DNA of 64,000 nucleotides from Denitrovibrio acetiphilus DSM 12809 (GCF_000025725.1 NC_013943.1:62001-126000); one strand, 5' to 3'; positions 36,558 through 46,410 are shown, counted from the first letter of the stretch. The notes: generated from the letters alone by a model not told the origin. Made by a program: numbers and translations.

Positions 36558-39273
36558 TAAAAAAGATATAGTTATACAGCGCTCCATCAGATATACCGAG
36601 CCGGATGAGAAAGGGATCTTTGCTCAGGGGGCAAAATACTGGGTGAAAGTTACAGACGATATCGAAGAGCCGGGGAGAGGCTGTGTCCACTGCTCGACCT
36701 GCGTTGAAAGCTGTACGCATAATATAAAAGAACCCGGTGCGGGGCATGGTGTTTTTACCATGGAAGAGCGTTATTACGATGACGGCGGACACAGGGTATC
36801 TCCAGACAGTAGCGACGAAATCAATCTCATAGAGAAGATACTCTGGATAAACCCCGACGAATGCTGTAACTGCAAGAGGTGCGTTAAAATGTGCCCGCAG
36901 AGAGCAATAAAAGTTTATGACAATCCGGACTATCACGATATAGGCGTGAACCTCACGGGGCACGAACAGATAAATAACATCATATCCCGTGCCGGAGGTA
37001 AATCCACTATATCATCCGCTCACCTCGGGCGTGGTCAGTCAAAGATGTATACTGACTGGCTCATTGATGCCGCAGAGATTCTCTCTCCCACAAGAGACCA
37101 CATGAACGAATATGCCGGGCAGATGCGTAATATGACTCTGGGCAAACGTGCCGCAAGGTTTCAGGTTGATACGCCCATTTTCGATGTGCATCAGTCCTAT
37201 GGCTCAAACAGCCACGAGGCGATACTTGCACGTATGATGGCATGCGTTAAGCTTGGCAGACCATTCTTTACCGGGGAAGGGTTTGTGCACCCTGATATGA
37301 TGGCAGCCGCCAGCCACTGCATTTTGCAATTCGGTTCCGGTGGCTTTGGTCCTTGGGTGGAGCTTGATAAATTTGCCGGAATCTCTATGAAGTACGGGCA
37401 GGATGCTAAAAAAGGGAAGGGCGGAAGGCTTCAGGACAAGAAGAACGACTACGAGATAGCTCTTCTCCGATGTGTGGAGGCTCTGCGCCATCTCTCAAGT
37501 CCTAACCCTCAACACCTTCAGTATTCGATAGAAGAGCTGCCGATGCGTGTGGAATCTCTCCGTGCACTTCTCGGTGACGATAAGCTCATTGGGGCGGATG
37601 TCTATGGCACTGCATGGAATTTCGCAGAGATATGCGTGGCTATCGCAAAGGCGGGATTCGACTATATAACAATTAAGGCGGGGGATGGCTCGACAGGTGC
37701 GGCGCATCTTGTAGACCTTCAGAACCGTGGACTGAATATAATATATCTTACCCACATGGCGGATATGGCGCTGCGTAAAGAGGGGCTTCGTGAGCATATC
37801 TCGCTGATATCAGAGGGCGGGGTTATGGATTCTTTTCATGCCATGCTTGCCATGCTTGCGGGGGCTGATTTTGTGGGTATGGGGATGCGTACTCTGCATG
37901 TGCTCGGCTGTACTCTTTGCCGGAGATGCCACACGGGGCAGTGCGCATGGGGTATTACATCCAGGCCCTACGGTCACAGGATAGACCCTGCTACTGCGTC
38001 AGACAATATCGCCCGTATGGTCAGGTCTTTTCATGACGACATGGAGGGGATGGCTGCCGGGCTTGGCATGTCTAATCACGCTGACGTCGTTGGGGCAAGA
38101 CGCTTCAGGTATCACGGGGGCGACCCGCTCCTTTTCGCGACATTCGGACAGGGAGATCATCCAAAACAAGTTCCGCATGTTTCCATCAAAGAGCGTGAGA
38201 AGAAGATATTTAAATCCAGAACTGCCACTTATGAAGAGAATAAAGAAGTTTTTGAAAGGGTTCTCTCCGGTATCGAAGGGGACAGCCTTAAGGTTGATGT
38301 CGGATTTGACAAAATTGAATCCATGCACATTAACCACATCATGAAAGAAGCTGTGGACAGAGGTGTTAAGAAGTTTTTTCTCGATAACGTTATGGGGCAG
38401 AGAACCCTTGGCACAGGTATCCGCTGCGAAGAGATCACTGTGCGGGGGCTTGTGGGGAATCACTCCTTTGCCTTTGTTCGAGACGTAAAAATCAACGTTA
38501 TACCGAACCATTCCACTATTACCACTGTACCTGCAAATGCACAGGTCGGTGTAGCGAATACATCAAACCCCGAAGAGATAAACATTGCAGGTGAGGTGAG
38601 TGACCTTTTTGCAGCATATTCTGTTAGCGGTACATTCCGTGTGGCAAAATCAGGAGGAGTGCGTAATCTTCTTCTGATGAAGGCCGGACTGCCGGATGAA
38701 TGGAAAAATATAGATGTTGAAAGGTTTCAGAACGCATCGGATGATGAGATCCTAAAAGAGCTTATAAAGAAATACCAGCACCGCCGTGCGAAACGTGTGA
38801 AAACAAACTGGCAGGATTTTCTGAAACAGTTTGAAGTGAAGCTTTCCGGCAGAAGAGCTCCTGTCGCTGTTTACGGGCTTGGTCATGAAAAGGGTATGGG
38901 TGACTATTTTATGGAGTACGCTCAGGGTGGTATCGGTATAATATTAAATATCGTGAACAGGATGAACCCTATCGGATATTATGTATGTTCCGGCATGACT
39001 GCGGGGGCGGCATACATCAGAGGGCGAGTCACAGACGGTCAGCTCGGCAAAGGGGTAAGAAAGATAGAGTATCTCACTCCTGATGACAAACTGTTCCTCA
39101 CAGGGCACATAAACAGCTTTATCAGCCAGTTTAAAGATATTGATATAGATAAGTCTTATAATGAAAGCCTTAAGGAGTTTGCCAAGAACTTCAAATCGAA
39201 TCCAGAGCAGATTCTTGCTGATTTCTGTAAGATAATTCCGATCTCAAGCCTGTCGGCAAAGTCGAATGAATAA
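36550..39273 (+). CDS. gltB: Ferredoxin-fused glutamate synthase FMN/GXGXG subunit
   Basis: The 907-residue protein joins four parts. Two [4Fe-4S] sites at the N-terminus ('CVHCSTCVESCTHN', 'CCNCKRCVKMCP') precede the FMN barrel ('GADVYGTAWNFAE', 'TIKAGDGSTGAAHL'), a cluster-binding loop 'LGCTLCRRCHTGQCAWG' and a C-terminal GXGXG beta-helix ('GQRTLGTGIRCEEITVRGL'). It makes glutamate from 2-oxoglutarate and ammonia supplied by the previous subunit. The split into three genes recalls archaeal-type GOGAT. ATG 36550 overlaps the upstream stop by eight bases. Confidence 0.9.
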   Translation: MIDKKDIVIQRSIRYTEPDEKGIFAQGAKYWVKVTDDIEEPGRGCVHCSTCVESCTHNIKEPGAGHGVFTMEERYYDDGGHRVSPDSSDEINLIEKILWINPDECCNCKRCVKMCPQRAIKVYDNPDYHDIGVNLTGHEQINNIISRAGGKSTISSAHLGRGQSKMYTDWLIDAAEILSPTRDHMNEYAGQMRNMTLGKRAARFQVDTPIFDVHQSYGSNSHEAILARMMACVKLGRPFFTGEGFVHPDMMAAASHCILQFGSGGFGPWVELDKFAGISMKYGQDAKKGKGGRLQDKKNDYEIALLRCVEALRHLSSPNPQHLQYSIEELPMRVESLRALLGDDKLIGADVYGTAWNFAEICVAIAKAGFDYITIKAGDGSTGAAHLVDLQNRGLNIIYLTHMADMALRKEGLREHISLISEGGVMDSFHAMLAMLAGADFVGMGMRTLHVLGCTLCRRCHTGQCAWGITSRPYGHRIDPATASDNIARMVRSFHDDMEGMAAGLGMSNHADVVGARRFRYHGGDPLLFATFGQGDHPKQVPHVSIKEREKKIFKSRTATYEENKEVFERVLSGIEGDSLKVDVGFDKIESMHINHIMKEAVDRGVKKFFLDNVMGQRTLGTGIRCEEITVRGLVGNHSFAFVRDVKINVIPNHSTITTVPANAQVGVANTSNPEEINIAGEVSDLFAAYSVSGTFRVAKSGGVRNLLLMKAGLPDEWKNIDVERFQNASDDEILKELIKKYQHRRAKRVKTNWQDFLKQFEVKLSGRRAPVAVYGLGHEKGMGDYFMEYAQGGIGIILNIVNRMNPIGYYVCSGMTAGAAYIRGRVTDGQLGKGVRKIEYLTPDDKLFLTGHINSFISQFKDIDIDKSYNESLKEFAKNFKSNPEQILADFCKIIPISSLSAKSNE

Positions 39274-39298
39274 GAAGTCCGCAGAGTAAAAACAATAG

Positions 39299-39328
39299 GG
39301 CTGGGTTATGATGCCCAGCCTTTTATTT
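39299..39328. terminator. Bidirectional terminator
   Basis: GGCTGGG (39299-39305) pairs with CCCAGCC (39314-39320), followed by TTTTATTT on the + strand; on the - strand a TATTGTTTTTAC stretch follows. It serves gltB and the convergent DUF4412-like gene. Confidence 0.85.
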
Positions 39329-40046
39329 AGTAATTTCCCATTGCCTGATCAATTGTTATCTTTTCATAGCCATCAGGGATGCTGAATACTGATTTTTTTA
39401 TCTTAGTTTTTGATATTTCTGTAACTATTCTGTCGTATCCGTCTTCCATACCGAACATTGTGCTGTCTGTTTTCTCGCTGAGGGGGTACCCTGCTTTTTC
39501 TTCAAGTTCTGATATCTTTACACCTATCATGTCTCCCATGCCGTCGATTTCCAGAGAGTCCATGAGTTTTTCGGCTTTTTTGATGTCAACTTCTTTCTGT
39601 AGGGCATCACCGAGCTCTTTTGAGAAACATACTTCTGCACTGGCACCCATCTCTTCCATACTTAGTAGGTATTTATCGCATTTATATCCGGCTATGGTTG
39701 TTGTGCCGTCTTTTTTGATATCTACTTTACCGGCGTGTCTGTCCAGCAGTTCCTGAAACTGAGGGTTTTCCGCCATGGCTTTCATCTGTTCGTTAAGTTG
39801 TTCTGCAAGTGCTCTCATCTCTTCAAAAGTTGCCTGAAAGTATGTTTTTTCCATAGGGTTCAGAACAGTTATAAGGCTTTTACTGATGTCGGTTATGTTT
39901 GTTAAGTGACCGTCTATATAGTGTGCAGAGACATTATCGGCATAGTAAGTTACCATTTTGGATCCGTCTGATTCTTCTGTAACGGTAATATCTGCATACC
40001 CGTATGAAAAACAGAGCATTGCAGCGATTATGATAATATTTTTCAT
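39327..40046 (-). CDS. Secreted DUF4412-like protein
   Basis: The 239-residue protein has a signal peptide (cleavage near residue 18, YGYA). The mature part is beta-strand then helix rich, with 'GTTTIAGYKCDKYLL' and a C-terminal 'SVFSIPDGYEKI', both typical of DUF4412-type periplasmic proteins that look distantly LolA-like. Function unknown. It is convergent with the gltB operon and divergent from the kinase. Confidence 0.65.
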   Translation of the reverse strand: MKNIIIIAAMLCFSYGYADITVTEESDGSKMVTYYADNVSAHYIDGHLTNITDISKSLITVLNPMEKTYFQATFEEMRALAEQLNEQMKAMAENPQFQELLDRHAGKVDIKKDGTTTIAGYKCDKYLLSMEEMGASAEVCFSKELGDALQKEVDIKKAEKLMDSLEIDGMGDMIGVKISELEEKAGYPLSEKTDSTMFGMEDGYDRIVTEISKTKIKKSVFSIPDGYEKITIDQAMGNY

Positions 40047-40208
40047 CAGATTCTCCCGATTAGCTTTAGTTTATGTAAAACACATAAGTATAAACATCAG
40101 TATAGCATAGCACAAGATGTTAAATTTGTTATTCGAATTAACTGTGTTATATTTATTTATAGCTAAGAAGTGACCATTAAGCCAAACCTCAAGGGTGTTA
40201 TTATTTAT

Positions 40209-42089
40209 ATGAGAAATTTCTCCGGAAAGCTTATCATAGCGTATATTCTGATTATTCTGGTTGCAGTTATAGCTGTAGCCGGAGTTATGCGGTACTGGTA
40301 TGGAAATACATTTGATTTGCACAAGCTGCGGCTGCGTGAAATTGTCAGCAACAAAAAGGTAAATCTTCAGGTCATCTTCCTCAGCCACATAGAGAAACAC
40401 AGAGAAACCAGTAATGAAGCTTTTCACTCTGCTGTACTTGACATGCAGAACGGTTTTGCTTCGACTATAGGGGGAGATTTCTCAAGCACATTTGCGCTGA
40501 TTGTAAAGGATGGGACAACTTTTTATTCTGTTTACAAAAACATAGACGGGCAGTCATTTTTGCTGAAAGAACCTATCGGTGATGTCCCCGAGGGTAAGCC
40601 CGTGTCCCTTGCTTATGAAGGGGAGAGAGGCGTGACTGTCAAAGACAATATATATGGCGAAAAACTTCTGGTGGCCTATGATTTTGTTGATCTGGGAGAC
40701 AGGCGTGTGGTGCTGACAGCCAGTGTCCCTTATGTTGAAGTTATAAGACCGAGAAGTGCAGCTATAATTTCCGGTCTCCTTATCTGTGTTGTTATGTTTG
40801 TCGGCGGCGGACTCATGTTCTATTTGACAACCAGAAAGAATATAAGTGATCTGAGGATTGCCCACAGCGAACTTGAAGCGTTCGGGCACATTATGAACTC
40901 TGCCAAAGAGCTTATTTCATATGTAGGGCTCGACCACAGGTATTATGCGGTTAATGATGCTTATGAATCAGTCTTTGAAGTTCCTAAAGAGAGTATTGTC
41001 GGTGTGCATATGCGTGATTTTCACGGCAGCCTCAGATACGATGGGTATCTTAAAGTCTGCCTTGATAAATGCGTCGCAGGGGAAGATATCCGCTCACAGA
41101 ACTGGTATGAACTGTCCGAAGGACGAAGAAGGTACCTTGATATTAATTTCACCCCCCACTACTCAAAGGGTGAGATTGCCGGATTTGTTATAACAGCGAA
41201 TGACATTACAGAGCTGGAAAATGCCAAGCAGGAGATACTCGAAACCAGCAGAGACCTTGAAAAGCTCACATTGGAGCTTGAGGAGAAGGTTAAAGAGGAA
41301 ACGACAAAGAGGATCCAGCATGAACAGCTCTTTTTCGAGCAGAAAAAGTTTGCCGACATGGGGCAGATGATAAATGCGATTGCTCATCAGTGGAGGCAGC
41401 CGCTGAATGCTCTGGGGCTTTATATCCAATATATAATAGATTGCGCCAATGATGAATACACCACACCGGAACTGCTAGAAGGCTTTAAGAATGACTCCAT
41501 GAATCTCGTGCAGCATTTGTCAAAAACCATTGATGATTTCAGAGCATTTTTCGAGCCAGGTAAAGCGCAGTCGGAGTTTGAAGTTGTGAATGCCGTTACG
41601 GAGACCGTCTCCCTCGTGGATGCACAGCTTCATAATAATTTTATCGAGTACGAAATAAATTGTACGTGTGACCATAAGGACTTTGCTGCCTGCAACGGTT
41701 CTGTGCCTTTGACATGTTCGTACCCTATGACTCAGGTTTCCGGCTATCCGTCAGAGTTCAAGCAGGTGCTCATGAATATTATCCAGAACGCGAAAGACGC
41801 ACTTATACATAGATGCTCAGGCAGAAAACTTTTTATAGGCATTACAGGCGGAGAGTGCGAAGTGATGGTGGATGTTACGGACAATGGCGGGGGGATTCCA
41901 AAGTCGGTGCTAGGCAAAGTTTTCGACCCTTATTTCACAACGAAAGAGGAGGGGAAAGGTACGGGCATAGGTCTTTACATGTCTAAGCTTATTATCGAAG
42001 ACCATATGAAAGGGGCTCTTGCCGCTTATAATACACCTGACGGTGCCGGTTTTAAGATTATTTTGAAAAGAGTTCCGGCTAAAGGGTGA
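40209..42089 (+). CDS. PAS-containing sensor histidine kinase
   Basis: The 626-residue kinase has a transmembrane helix at about 7-28, a periplasmic sensor region (about 30-180), a second helix at 'IISGLLICVVMFVGGGLMFY', a PAS domain, a coiled coil, and a HisKA box 'NAIAHQWRQPLNALGLY' with the phospho-acceptor His. The ATPase boxes are N 'IIQNAKDAL', G1 'VTDNGGGIP', F 'FDPYFTTKE' and G2 'GTGIGLYMSK'. No response regulator is adjacent, so it is an orphan. ATG 40209 begins just before the first helix; GTG 40170 is an alternative. Its 3' end overlaps phzF tail to tail by 11 bases. Confidence 0.9.
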   Translation: MRNFSGKLIIAYILIILVAVIAVAGVMRYWYGNTFDLHKLRLREIVSNKKVNLQVIFLSHIEKHRETSNEAFHSAVLDMQNGFASTIGGDFSSTFALIVKDGTTFYSVYKNIDGQSFLLKEPIGDVPEGKPVSLAYEGERGVTVKDNIYGEKLLVAYDFVDLGDRRVVLTASVPYVEVIRPRSAAIISGLLICVVMFVGGGLMFYLTTRKNISDLRIAHSELEAFGHIMNSAKELISYVGLDHRYYAVNDAYESVFEVPKESIVGVHMRDFHGSLRYDGYLKVCLDKCVAGEDIRSQNWYELSEGRRRYLDINFTPHYSKGEIAGFVITANDITELENAKQEILETSRDLEKLTLELEEKVKEETTKRIQHEQLFFEQKKFADMGQMINAIAHQWRQPLNALGLYIQYIIDCANDEYTTPELLEGFKNDSMNLVQHLSKTIDDFRAFFEPGKAQSEFEVVNAVTETVSLVDAQLHNNFIEYEINCTCDHKDFAACNGSVPLTCSYPMTQVSGYPSEFKQVLMNIIQNAKDALIHRCSGRKLFIGITGGECEVMVDVTDNGGGIPKSVLGKVFDPYFTTKEEGKGTGIGLYMSKLIIEDHMKGALAAYNTPDGAGFKIILKRVPAKG

Positions 42090-42858
42090 TGGTACCTTTC
42101 ATATATGTTACTGCCTTGCCACCGATCTTTACTCTGTCCCCTGACAGTGAGCAGTCAAGTGAACCGCCTCTGGATGATATTTGTTTAGCTTTCAATTCTT
42201 TTTTACCTGTTATGTCTGCCCAATACGGTGTGAGTATGCAGTGTGCCGAGCCTGTTACTGGGTCTTCGTCTATGCCTACATTCGGACCGAAAAACCTGCT
42301 GACAAAGTCACAGTTGTCGCCTTTTGCAGTGACAATGACCCCTCTGGCATTAAGCTTTGCGAGTTCTTTGAAGTCTGGGGTGAATCCGGCAATGTCCGCC
42401 TCTGACTCGAAAACAGCGAGCATGTCCGAACCTGTGTATGTTTGCAGAGGTTTTTTGCCCAGAGCTCTTTCTATAATAGGGTCTGTCTCGCAGGGGACGA
42501 CACGTTCAGCGGGGAAATCGAGCTCCAGTTTATCACTCTTGCGGGTAACGGTGAGCATACCGCTTTCAGACATGAACTCTATTTTGTCACCTTCAAAACC
42601 TTCGTGTTCAAAGAGCACATGTGCGCCTGCCAGCGTAGCATGACCGCAAAGAGCAACTTCACAGGCGGGGGTGAACCAGCGTATGTTTAGTTTACTATTT
42701 TTTTCGAAGATGAATGCTGTTTCAGATAAATTATTTTCGAAAGCGATGCTCTGCATAATTTCGTCAGAGATGACTTCTTTCAGCGGGCATACAGCCGCAG
42801 GGTTGCCTTTAAAAACCTCATTAGCAAAAGCGTCTATCTGGTAAATTCTGATATCCAT
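42079..42858 (-). CDS. PhzF-family isomerase/epimerase-like protein
   Basis: The 259-residue protein has the PhzF/DAP-epimerase-like fold markers 'YQIDAFANEVFKGNPAAV', 'LSETAFI', 'IRWFTPACEVALCGHATLA' and 'GIDEDPVTGSAHC'. The catalytic Glu of PhzF lies in the SETAF motif. Members outside phenazine clusters are of unknown substrate. It is monocistronic and convergent with the kinase. Confidence 0.9.
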   Translation of the reverse strand: MDIRIYQIDAFANEVFKGNPAAVCPLKEVISDEIMQSIAFENNLSETAFIFEKNSKLNIRWFTPACEVALCGHATLAGAHVLFEHEGFEGDKIEFMSESGMLTVTRKSDKLELDFPAERVVPCETDPIIERALGKKPLQTYTGSDMLAVFESEADIAGFTPDFKELAKLNARGVIVTAKGDNCDFVSRFFGPNVGIDEDPVTGSAHCILTPYWADITGKKELKAKQISSRGGSLDCSLSGDRVKIGGKAVTYMKGTITL

Positions 42859-42952
42859 TTAACTGCCTCCCAGCGTGATCATCTTAATACTACCAGTAAC
42901 AGTTCAGCAGAAGAAGAGTAAAGAGGAAAGCGGAACCGGCACAGGTGTTTAA

Positions 42953-42973
42953 GCCCCGCTTTTAAAACGGGGC
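42953..42973 (-). terminator. Weak terminator after the quinone oxidoreductase gene
   Basis: GCCCCG (42953-42958) pairs with CGGGGC (42968-42973) around TTTTAAAA. On the - strand only a short TTAAAC follows, so strength is doubtful. Confidence 0.45.
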
Positions 42974-42980
42974 ATTTGGG

Positions 42981-43973
42981 TCAGATATTTTGTATTTTAA
43001 GCACAATTTTGCCAAAGTGGCTGTCATCTTCCATAGTTTTGTGAGCCTGTGCAGCTTCATCCATAGGGAATATTTTGTGTATCATGGGCACAATTGACCG
43101 GTCTGTAAATTTCGGCAGAGCTCTTCTGGTGAATTCAGCAACGATTTCACCTTTCATCTCGACAGGTCTGCTGCGCAGGACAGAGCCAATGATCTGCTGG
43201 CGTTTTACCATCATAAGGGCAAGATTGAGTTCTGCTTTGATACCGCTTATGACGCCTATTATCACGAGTTTCCCCATATATCCGAGAGAACTCATGTTCG
43301 GCTTAAGGTATTTTGCCCCCACATGGTCAAGGATGAGGTCAACACCCTTTTTCGCTGTATATTCCTTTACAGCTTCTGAAAAGTCAGGGGTAGTGGTGTA
43401 GTCTATGACCAGTGAAGCTCCCAGTTCTTTTACCGTATCCATCTTTTCCGGAGCGGCTGTCACTATATATTTGCTGTTTGGGGTGAGTGCATTTGAGAGT
43501 TGTATGGCCGCTGTATTTACGCCGCCTCCCCCTCCGTGAAAGATAGCTGTCTGTACGTCTTCAAATCCGCCTATCATGAAAACATTAGAGAATGCTGTGA
43601 TGTATGATTCGCACACACATGCGGCTTCTTCAAAGCTCATAGTTTCAGGGATTTTCATAAGGTGACATGCATATGCAACAGCATATTCAGCGTAGCCTCC
43701 TCCCCCCACAAGTGTCATTACTTTGTCCCCGGTTTGCCAGTCTTTTACATCGGCACCGACCTCTTCTATAACTCCTGCTACTTCCAGCCCGAGTATTTCA
43801 GAGTCTCCTTTTGGGGGCGGGTAATTCCCTTCTCGCTGAACGATGTCCGGTCTGTTTATTGAAGTTGCCGCAACTTTTATGAGCACCTGATTTGCTGCGG
43901 GAACAGGTTTTTCAGCTTCACCGATGTAGAGCACATCAGCACTTCCGAATTCTTTCATCAATACTGCTTTCAT
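42981..43973 (-). CDS. NAD(P)H:quinone oxidoreductase, PIG3/zeta-crystallin type
   Basis: The 330-residue medium-chain dehydrogenase/reductase has 'MKAVLMKEFGSADVL', 'TSINRPDIVQREGNYPPP' (PIG3-type) and a cofactor-binding glycine-rich stretch 'IFHGGGGGVNTAAIQL'. It lacks the zinc-binding Cys cluster, as expected for quinone reductases. The glycine loop is unusually long (five Gly). It is a single gene, divergent from the molbindin gene. Confidence 0.9.
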   Translation of the reverse strand: MKAVLMKEFGSADVLYIGEAEKPVPAANQVLIKVAATSINRPDIVQREGNYPPPKGDSEILGLEVAGVIEEVGADVKDWQTGDKVMTLVGGGGYAEYAVAYACHLMKIPETMSFEEAACVCESYITAFSNVFMIGGFEDVQTAIFHGGGGGVNTAAIQLSNALTPNSKYIVTAAPEKMDTVKELGASLVIDYTTTPDFSEAVKEYTAKKGVDLILDHVGAKYLKPNMSSLGYMGKLVIIGVISGIKAELNLALMMVKRQQIIGSVLRSRPVEMKGEIVAEFTRRALPKFTDRSIVPMIHKIFPMDEAAQAHKTMEDDSHFGKIVLKIQNI

Positions 43974-44179
43974 AGAACGTCTCCTTTATTCGTGTCGAGC
44001 CTGTTTTGTCTATAAGTTTGGCACATATTTATTCTTTTGCAAATATTAAAAAAACTGCATAAACGATGGAGTTTATAAGGTGTTAAATAGATAATTATTA
44101 GTTAATTGAATTGATAAAGCTTGCGGATATCGTTATGTAAATATATAATAACGCAGTATTGCTAAACAGGAGGCATGTT

Positions 44180-44389
44180 ATGAAGCTTAGTGCAAGAAAC
44201 ACTTTTAAAGGTAAGGTCATTGATCTTAAAATTGGTGCAGTGAATGTTGAGGTTGATATAGAAATTCCAGGCGGAGCTGTCGTTACTTCCATGATTACAA
44301 AAGAATCATGTGAAAAACTTGGTCTCGCCGTGGGTAAAGATGCTTATGCAATAGTGAAAGCCTCAGCAGTGATGGTGGCTGTGGACTAA
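44180..44389 (+). CDS. Molbindin-like Mop protein (TOBE domain)
   Basis: The 69-residue protein is a single TOBE/Mop domain ('MKLSARNTFKGKVIDLKIGA', 'EVDIEIPGGAVVTSMIT', 'AYAIVKASAVMVAVD'). Such proteins bind molybdate or tungstate as oligomers and store or buffer it. AGGAGG at 44168-44173 fixes ATG 44180. It stands alone; the metal link fits moaC and napA in this window. Confidence 0.93.
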   Translation: MKLSARNTFKGKVIDLKIGAVNVEVDIEIPGGAVVTSMITKESCEKLGLAVGKDAYAIVKASAVMVAVD

Positions 44390-44430
44390 AGTTTTCTGCG
44401 GAAAGCGTTACTTCATTTTTCTGACATTAT

Positions 44431-44462
44431 GCGGCATCGTCCGGTGCCGCTTGTTCTTTTTG
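44431..44462 (+). terminator. Terminator after the molbindin gene
   Basis: GCGGCA (44431-44436) pairs with TGCCGC (44445-44450) followed by TTGTTCTTTTTG. Confidence 0.75.
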
Positions 44463-44551
44463 TACGGTTCCACTCATAATACTTCTTGAATTTTCTGTCC
44501 CACTGTTTAAAATCTGTCATGGTATGAATTTTCTAAACCAAGAGGTAACTT

Positions 44552-45517
44552 ATGAAGAAGATATTGCTGGTTCTTACTGCCGTATTATTAGTGTCAACCG
44601 CTTTTGCCGGTGACATGGTAAAGATAGGCATTTCCCAGATAGTCGAGCACCCTGCTCTGGATGCTGTCCGTGACGGTATCAAAAGCTCACTGCGAGACTG
44701 CGGGTATATAGAGGGGCAGAATGTCGAGTATGACATCCAGTCCGCTCAGGGTAATATGGTGACAGCCAACCAGATCGCCAACAAATTTGCAGGGGATAAA
44801 AATGATGTTGTGGTCGGTATTGCGACACCGGCAGCTCTCGCACTTATCAATACATATAACAAGCTTTCTCCTGACACGCCTGTTGTTTTCTCCGCTGTGA
44901 CAGACCCTGTCGGTGCGAAGATAGTGACAGACCTCATGAAACCCGGCAGAAACGTTACAGGGGTGAGTGATCTCGCTCCGATAGAAAAGCAGTTTAACCT
45001 TATATTCGAGCTCGGCTTTACACCGGAAGCAGTGGGGATAATCTATAATTCCGGCGAGCAGAACAGCAGGTCTCAGCTTGAGCTAGCAAAAGCCGCTGCC
45101 AAAAAGAAAGGCGTAAAGCTTGTTGAGCGCGCCATAGCAAACTCATCCGGTGTTTATGCTGCGGCACAGTCGCTGGTGGGGAAAGTTCAGGCTATATATA
45201 TCACAACGGATAATACTGTTGTGTCCGCTCTTGAGTCTGTCATCAAAGTTGCGGATGAGAGCAGAATTCCTCTTATTATGTCTGACACAGACTCTGTTAG
45301 ACGAGGCGCTCTGGCTGCCAAAGGTTTTGACTATTTTAAACACGGAGAGCAGACAGGTGTTGTCGTTTGCCGTATACTTAAAGGCGAGAAGGCGGGGGAT
45401 ATCCCTGTTGAATTTCAAAAAGACCTTAAGCTGCTTATAAACATGAAAGCCGCAAGAACTCTGAACCACAGTATTCCGGCAAAACTTGTTAATAATGCCG
45501 AAGTAATAAATAACTGA
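44552..45517 (+). CDS. ABC importer substrate-binding protein (TrpX-like)
   Basis: The 321-residue protein has a signal peptide (cleavage after AFA, about 19) and the periplasmic-binding fold of the ABC_sub_bind family: 'VKIGISQIVEHPALDAVRDG', 'VVFSAVTDPVGAKIV', 'RNVTGVSDLAPIEKQ'. Characterised relatives include TrpX of a tryptophan importer, but the ligand here is not determinable. The permease gene begins on the last base of its stop codon. Confidence 0.9.
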   Translation: MKKILLVLTAVLLVSTAFAGDMVKIGISQIVEHPALDAVRDGIKSSLRDCGYIEGQNVEYDIQSAQGNMVTANQIANKFAGDKNDVVVGIATPAALALINTYNKLSPDTPVVFSAVTDPVGAKIVTDLMKPGRNVTGVSDLAPIEKQFNLIFELGFTPEAVGIIYNSGEQNSRSQLELAKAAAKKKGVKLVERAIANSSGVYAAAQSLVGKVQAIYITTDNTVVSALESVIKVADESRIPLIMSDTDSVRRGALAAKGFDYFKHGEQTGVVVCRILKGEKAGDIPVEFQKDLKLLINMKAARTLNHSIPAKLVNNAEVINN

Positions 45518-46410
45518 TGACATATTTTGCATTTCTGGGAGCTGTTGAGCACGGACTTGTTTTCTCGCTCATGGCTCTCGGTGTTTTCCTGACATTCAGA
45601 GCTCTGGACTTTCCTGATCTTTCCGTGGACGGTACTCTCCCGCTGGGAGCTGCTGTCAGTGCGCTGCTTATCACAAAGGGAGTTGACCCTTATGTGTCTG
45701 TTGCTGCTGCGTTTGCTGCGGGATTTGCTGCCGGTGCGGTTACTGCTCTGCTCAACACTAAGCTTAAGATTCTTAATCTGCTTGCGGGCATCCTGACTAT
45801 GATAGCCCTTTATTCAGTTAACCTGCGTGTAATGGGGATGCCTAACATTCCGCTTCTGGGGTATGAGACAGTTTTCACCCCTGTGGAGTCTTTGGGAATA
45901 AGTCCTCAGTTTGCGGGGATTGTGCTGTTCGCTTTTTTCACTGTGGCTGTTTGTATCTTTCTGGTATGGTTTTTTCATACTGATGTCGGTCTTGCGCTGC
46001 GTGCTACCGGTGACAACATGAAGATGGTGAAGGCGCAGGGGGTTAACACTGACCGCATGGTATTTTTCGGAGTGGCACTCAGCAATGCTTTCGTTGCTAT
46101 GTGCGGTGCTCTGGTTGCTCAGTCTCTGGGGTTTGCCGATGTTAATATGGGGATAGGAACTGTGGTCGCGGGGCTTGCCTCTGTGATCGTAGGCGAGGCG
46201 GCACTGTCCAGCAGAACGGTTCTTCGGGCTGTGGTCGGTGTTGTTATCGGCTCGCTCATATACAGGCTTGCTGTTGCATACGCTCTCTCTGTGGAGCTCG
46301 GACCTGTGAAGCTTTCGCCTGGAGACCTGAACCTTATAACAGCAATAATAGTTATATTTGCCCTGACATTTCCGGGGCTTCGTAAAAAACTCGGGGGGCT
46401 GAAGTCATGA
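45517..46410 (+). CDS. ABC importer permease
   Basis: The 297-residue membrane protein has about nine hydrophobic helices and the branched-chain-type permease pattern ('ALDFPDLSVDGTLPLGAA', 'LLAGILTMIALYSVNLRVMG', 'LRATGDNMKMVKAQGVN'). It partners the flanking binding protein and ATPase. Its ATPase neighbour starts four bases before its end. Confidence 0.9.
   Translation: MTYFAFLGAVEHGLVFSLMALGVFLTFRALDFPDLSVDGTLPLGAAVSALLITKGVDPYVSVAAAFAAGFAAGAVTALLNTKLKILNLLAGILTMIALYSVNLRVMGMPNIPLLGYETVFTPVESLGISPQFAGIVLFAFFTVAVCIFLVWFFHTDVGLALRATGDNMKMVKAQGVNTDRMVFFGVALSNAFVAMCGALVAQSLGFADVNMGIGTVVAGLASVIVGEAALSSRTVLRAVVGVVIGSLIYRLAVAYALSVELGPVKLSPGDLNLITAIIVIFALTFPGLRKKLGGLKS

Noticed and set aside
35298-36600. 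Apparent frameshifts between the glutamate synthase genes
   Set aside because: Each overlap has its own start codon with a ribosome site and each protein is complete, so these are overlapping genes, not a broken one.
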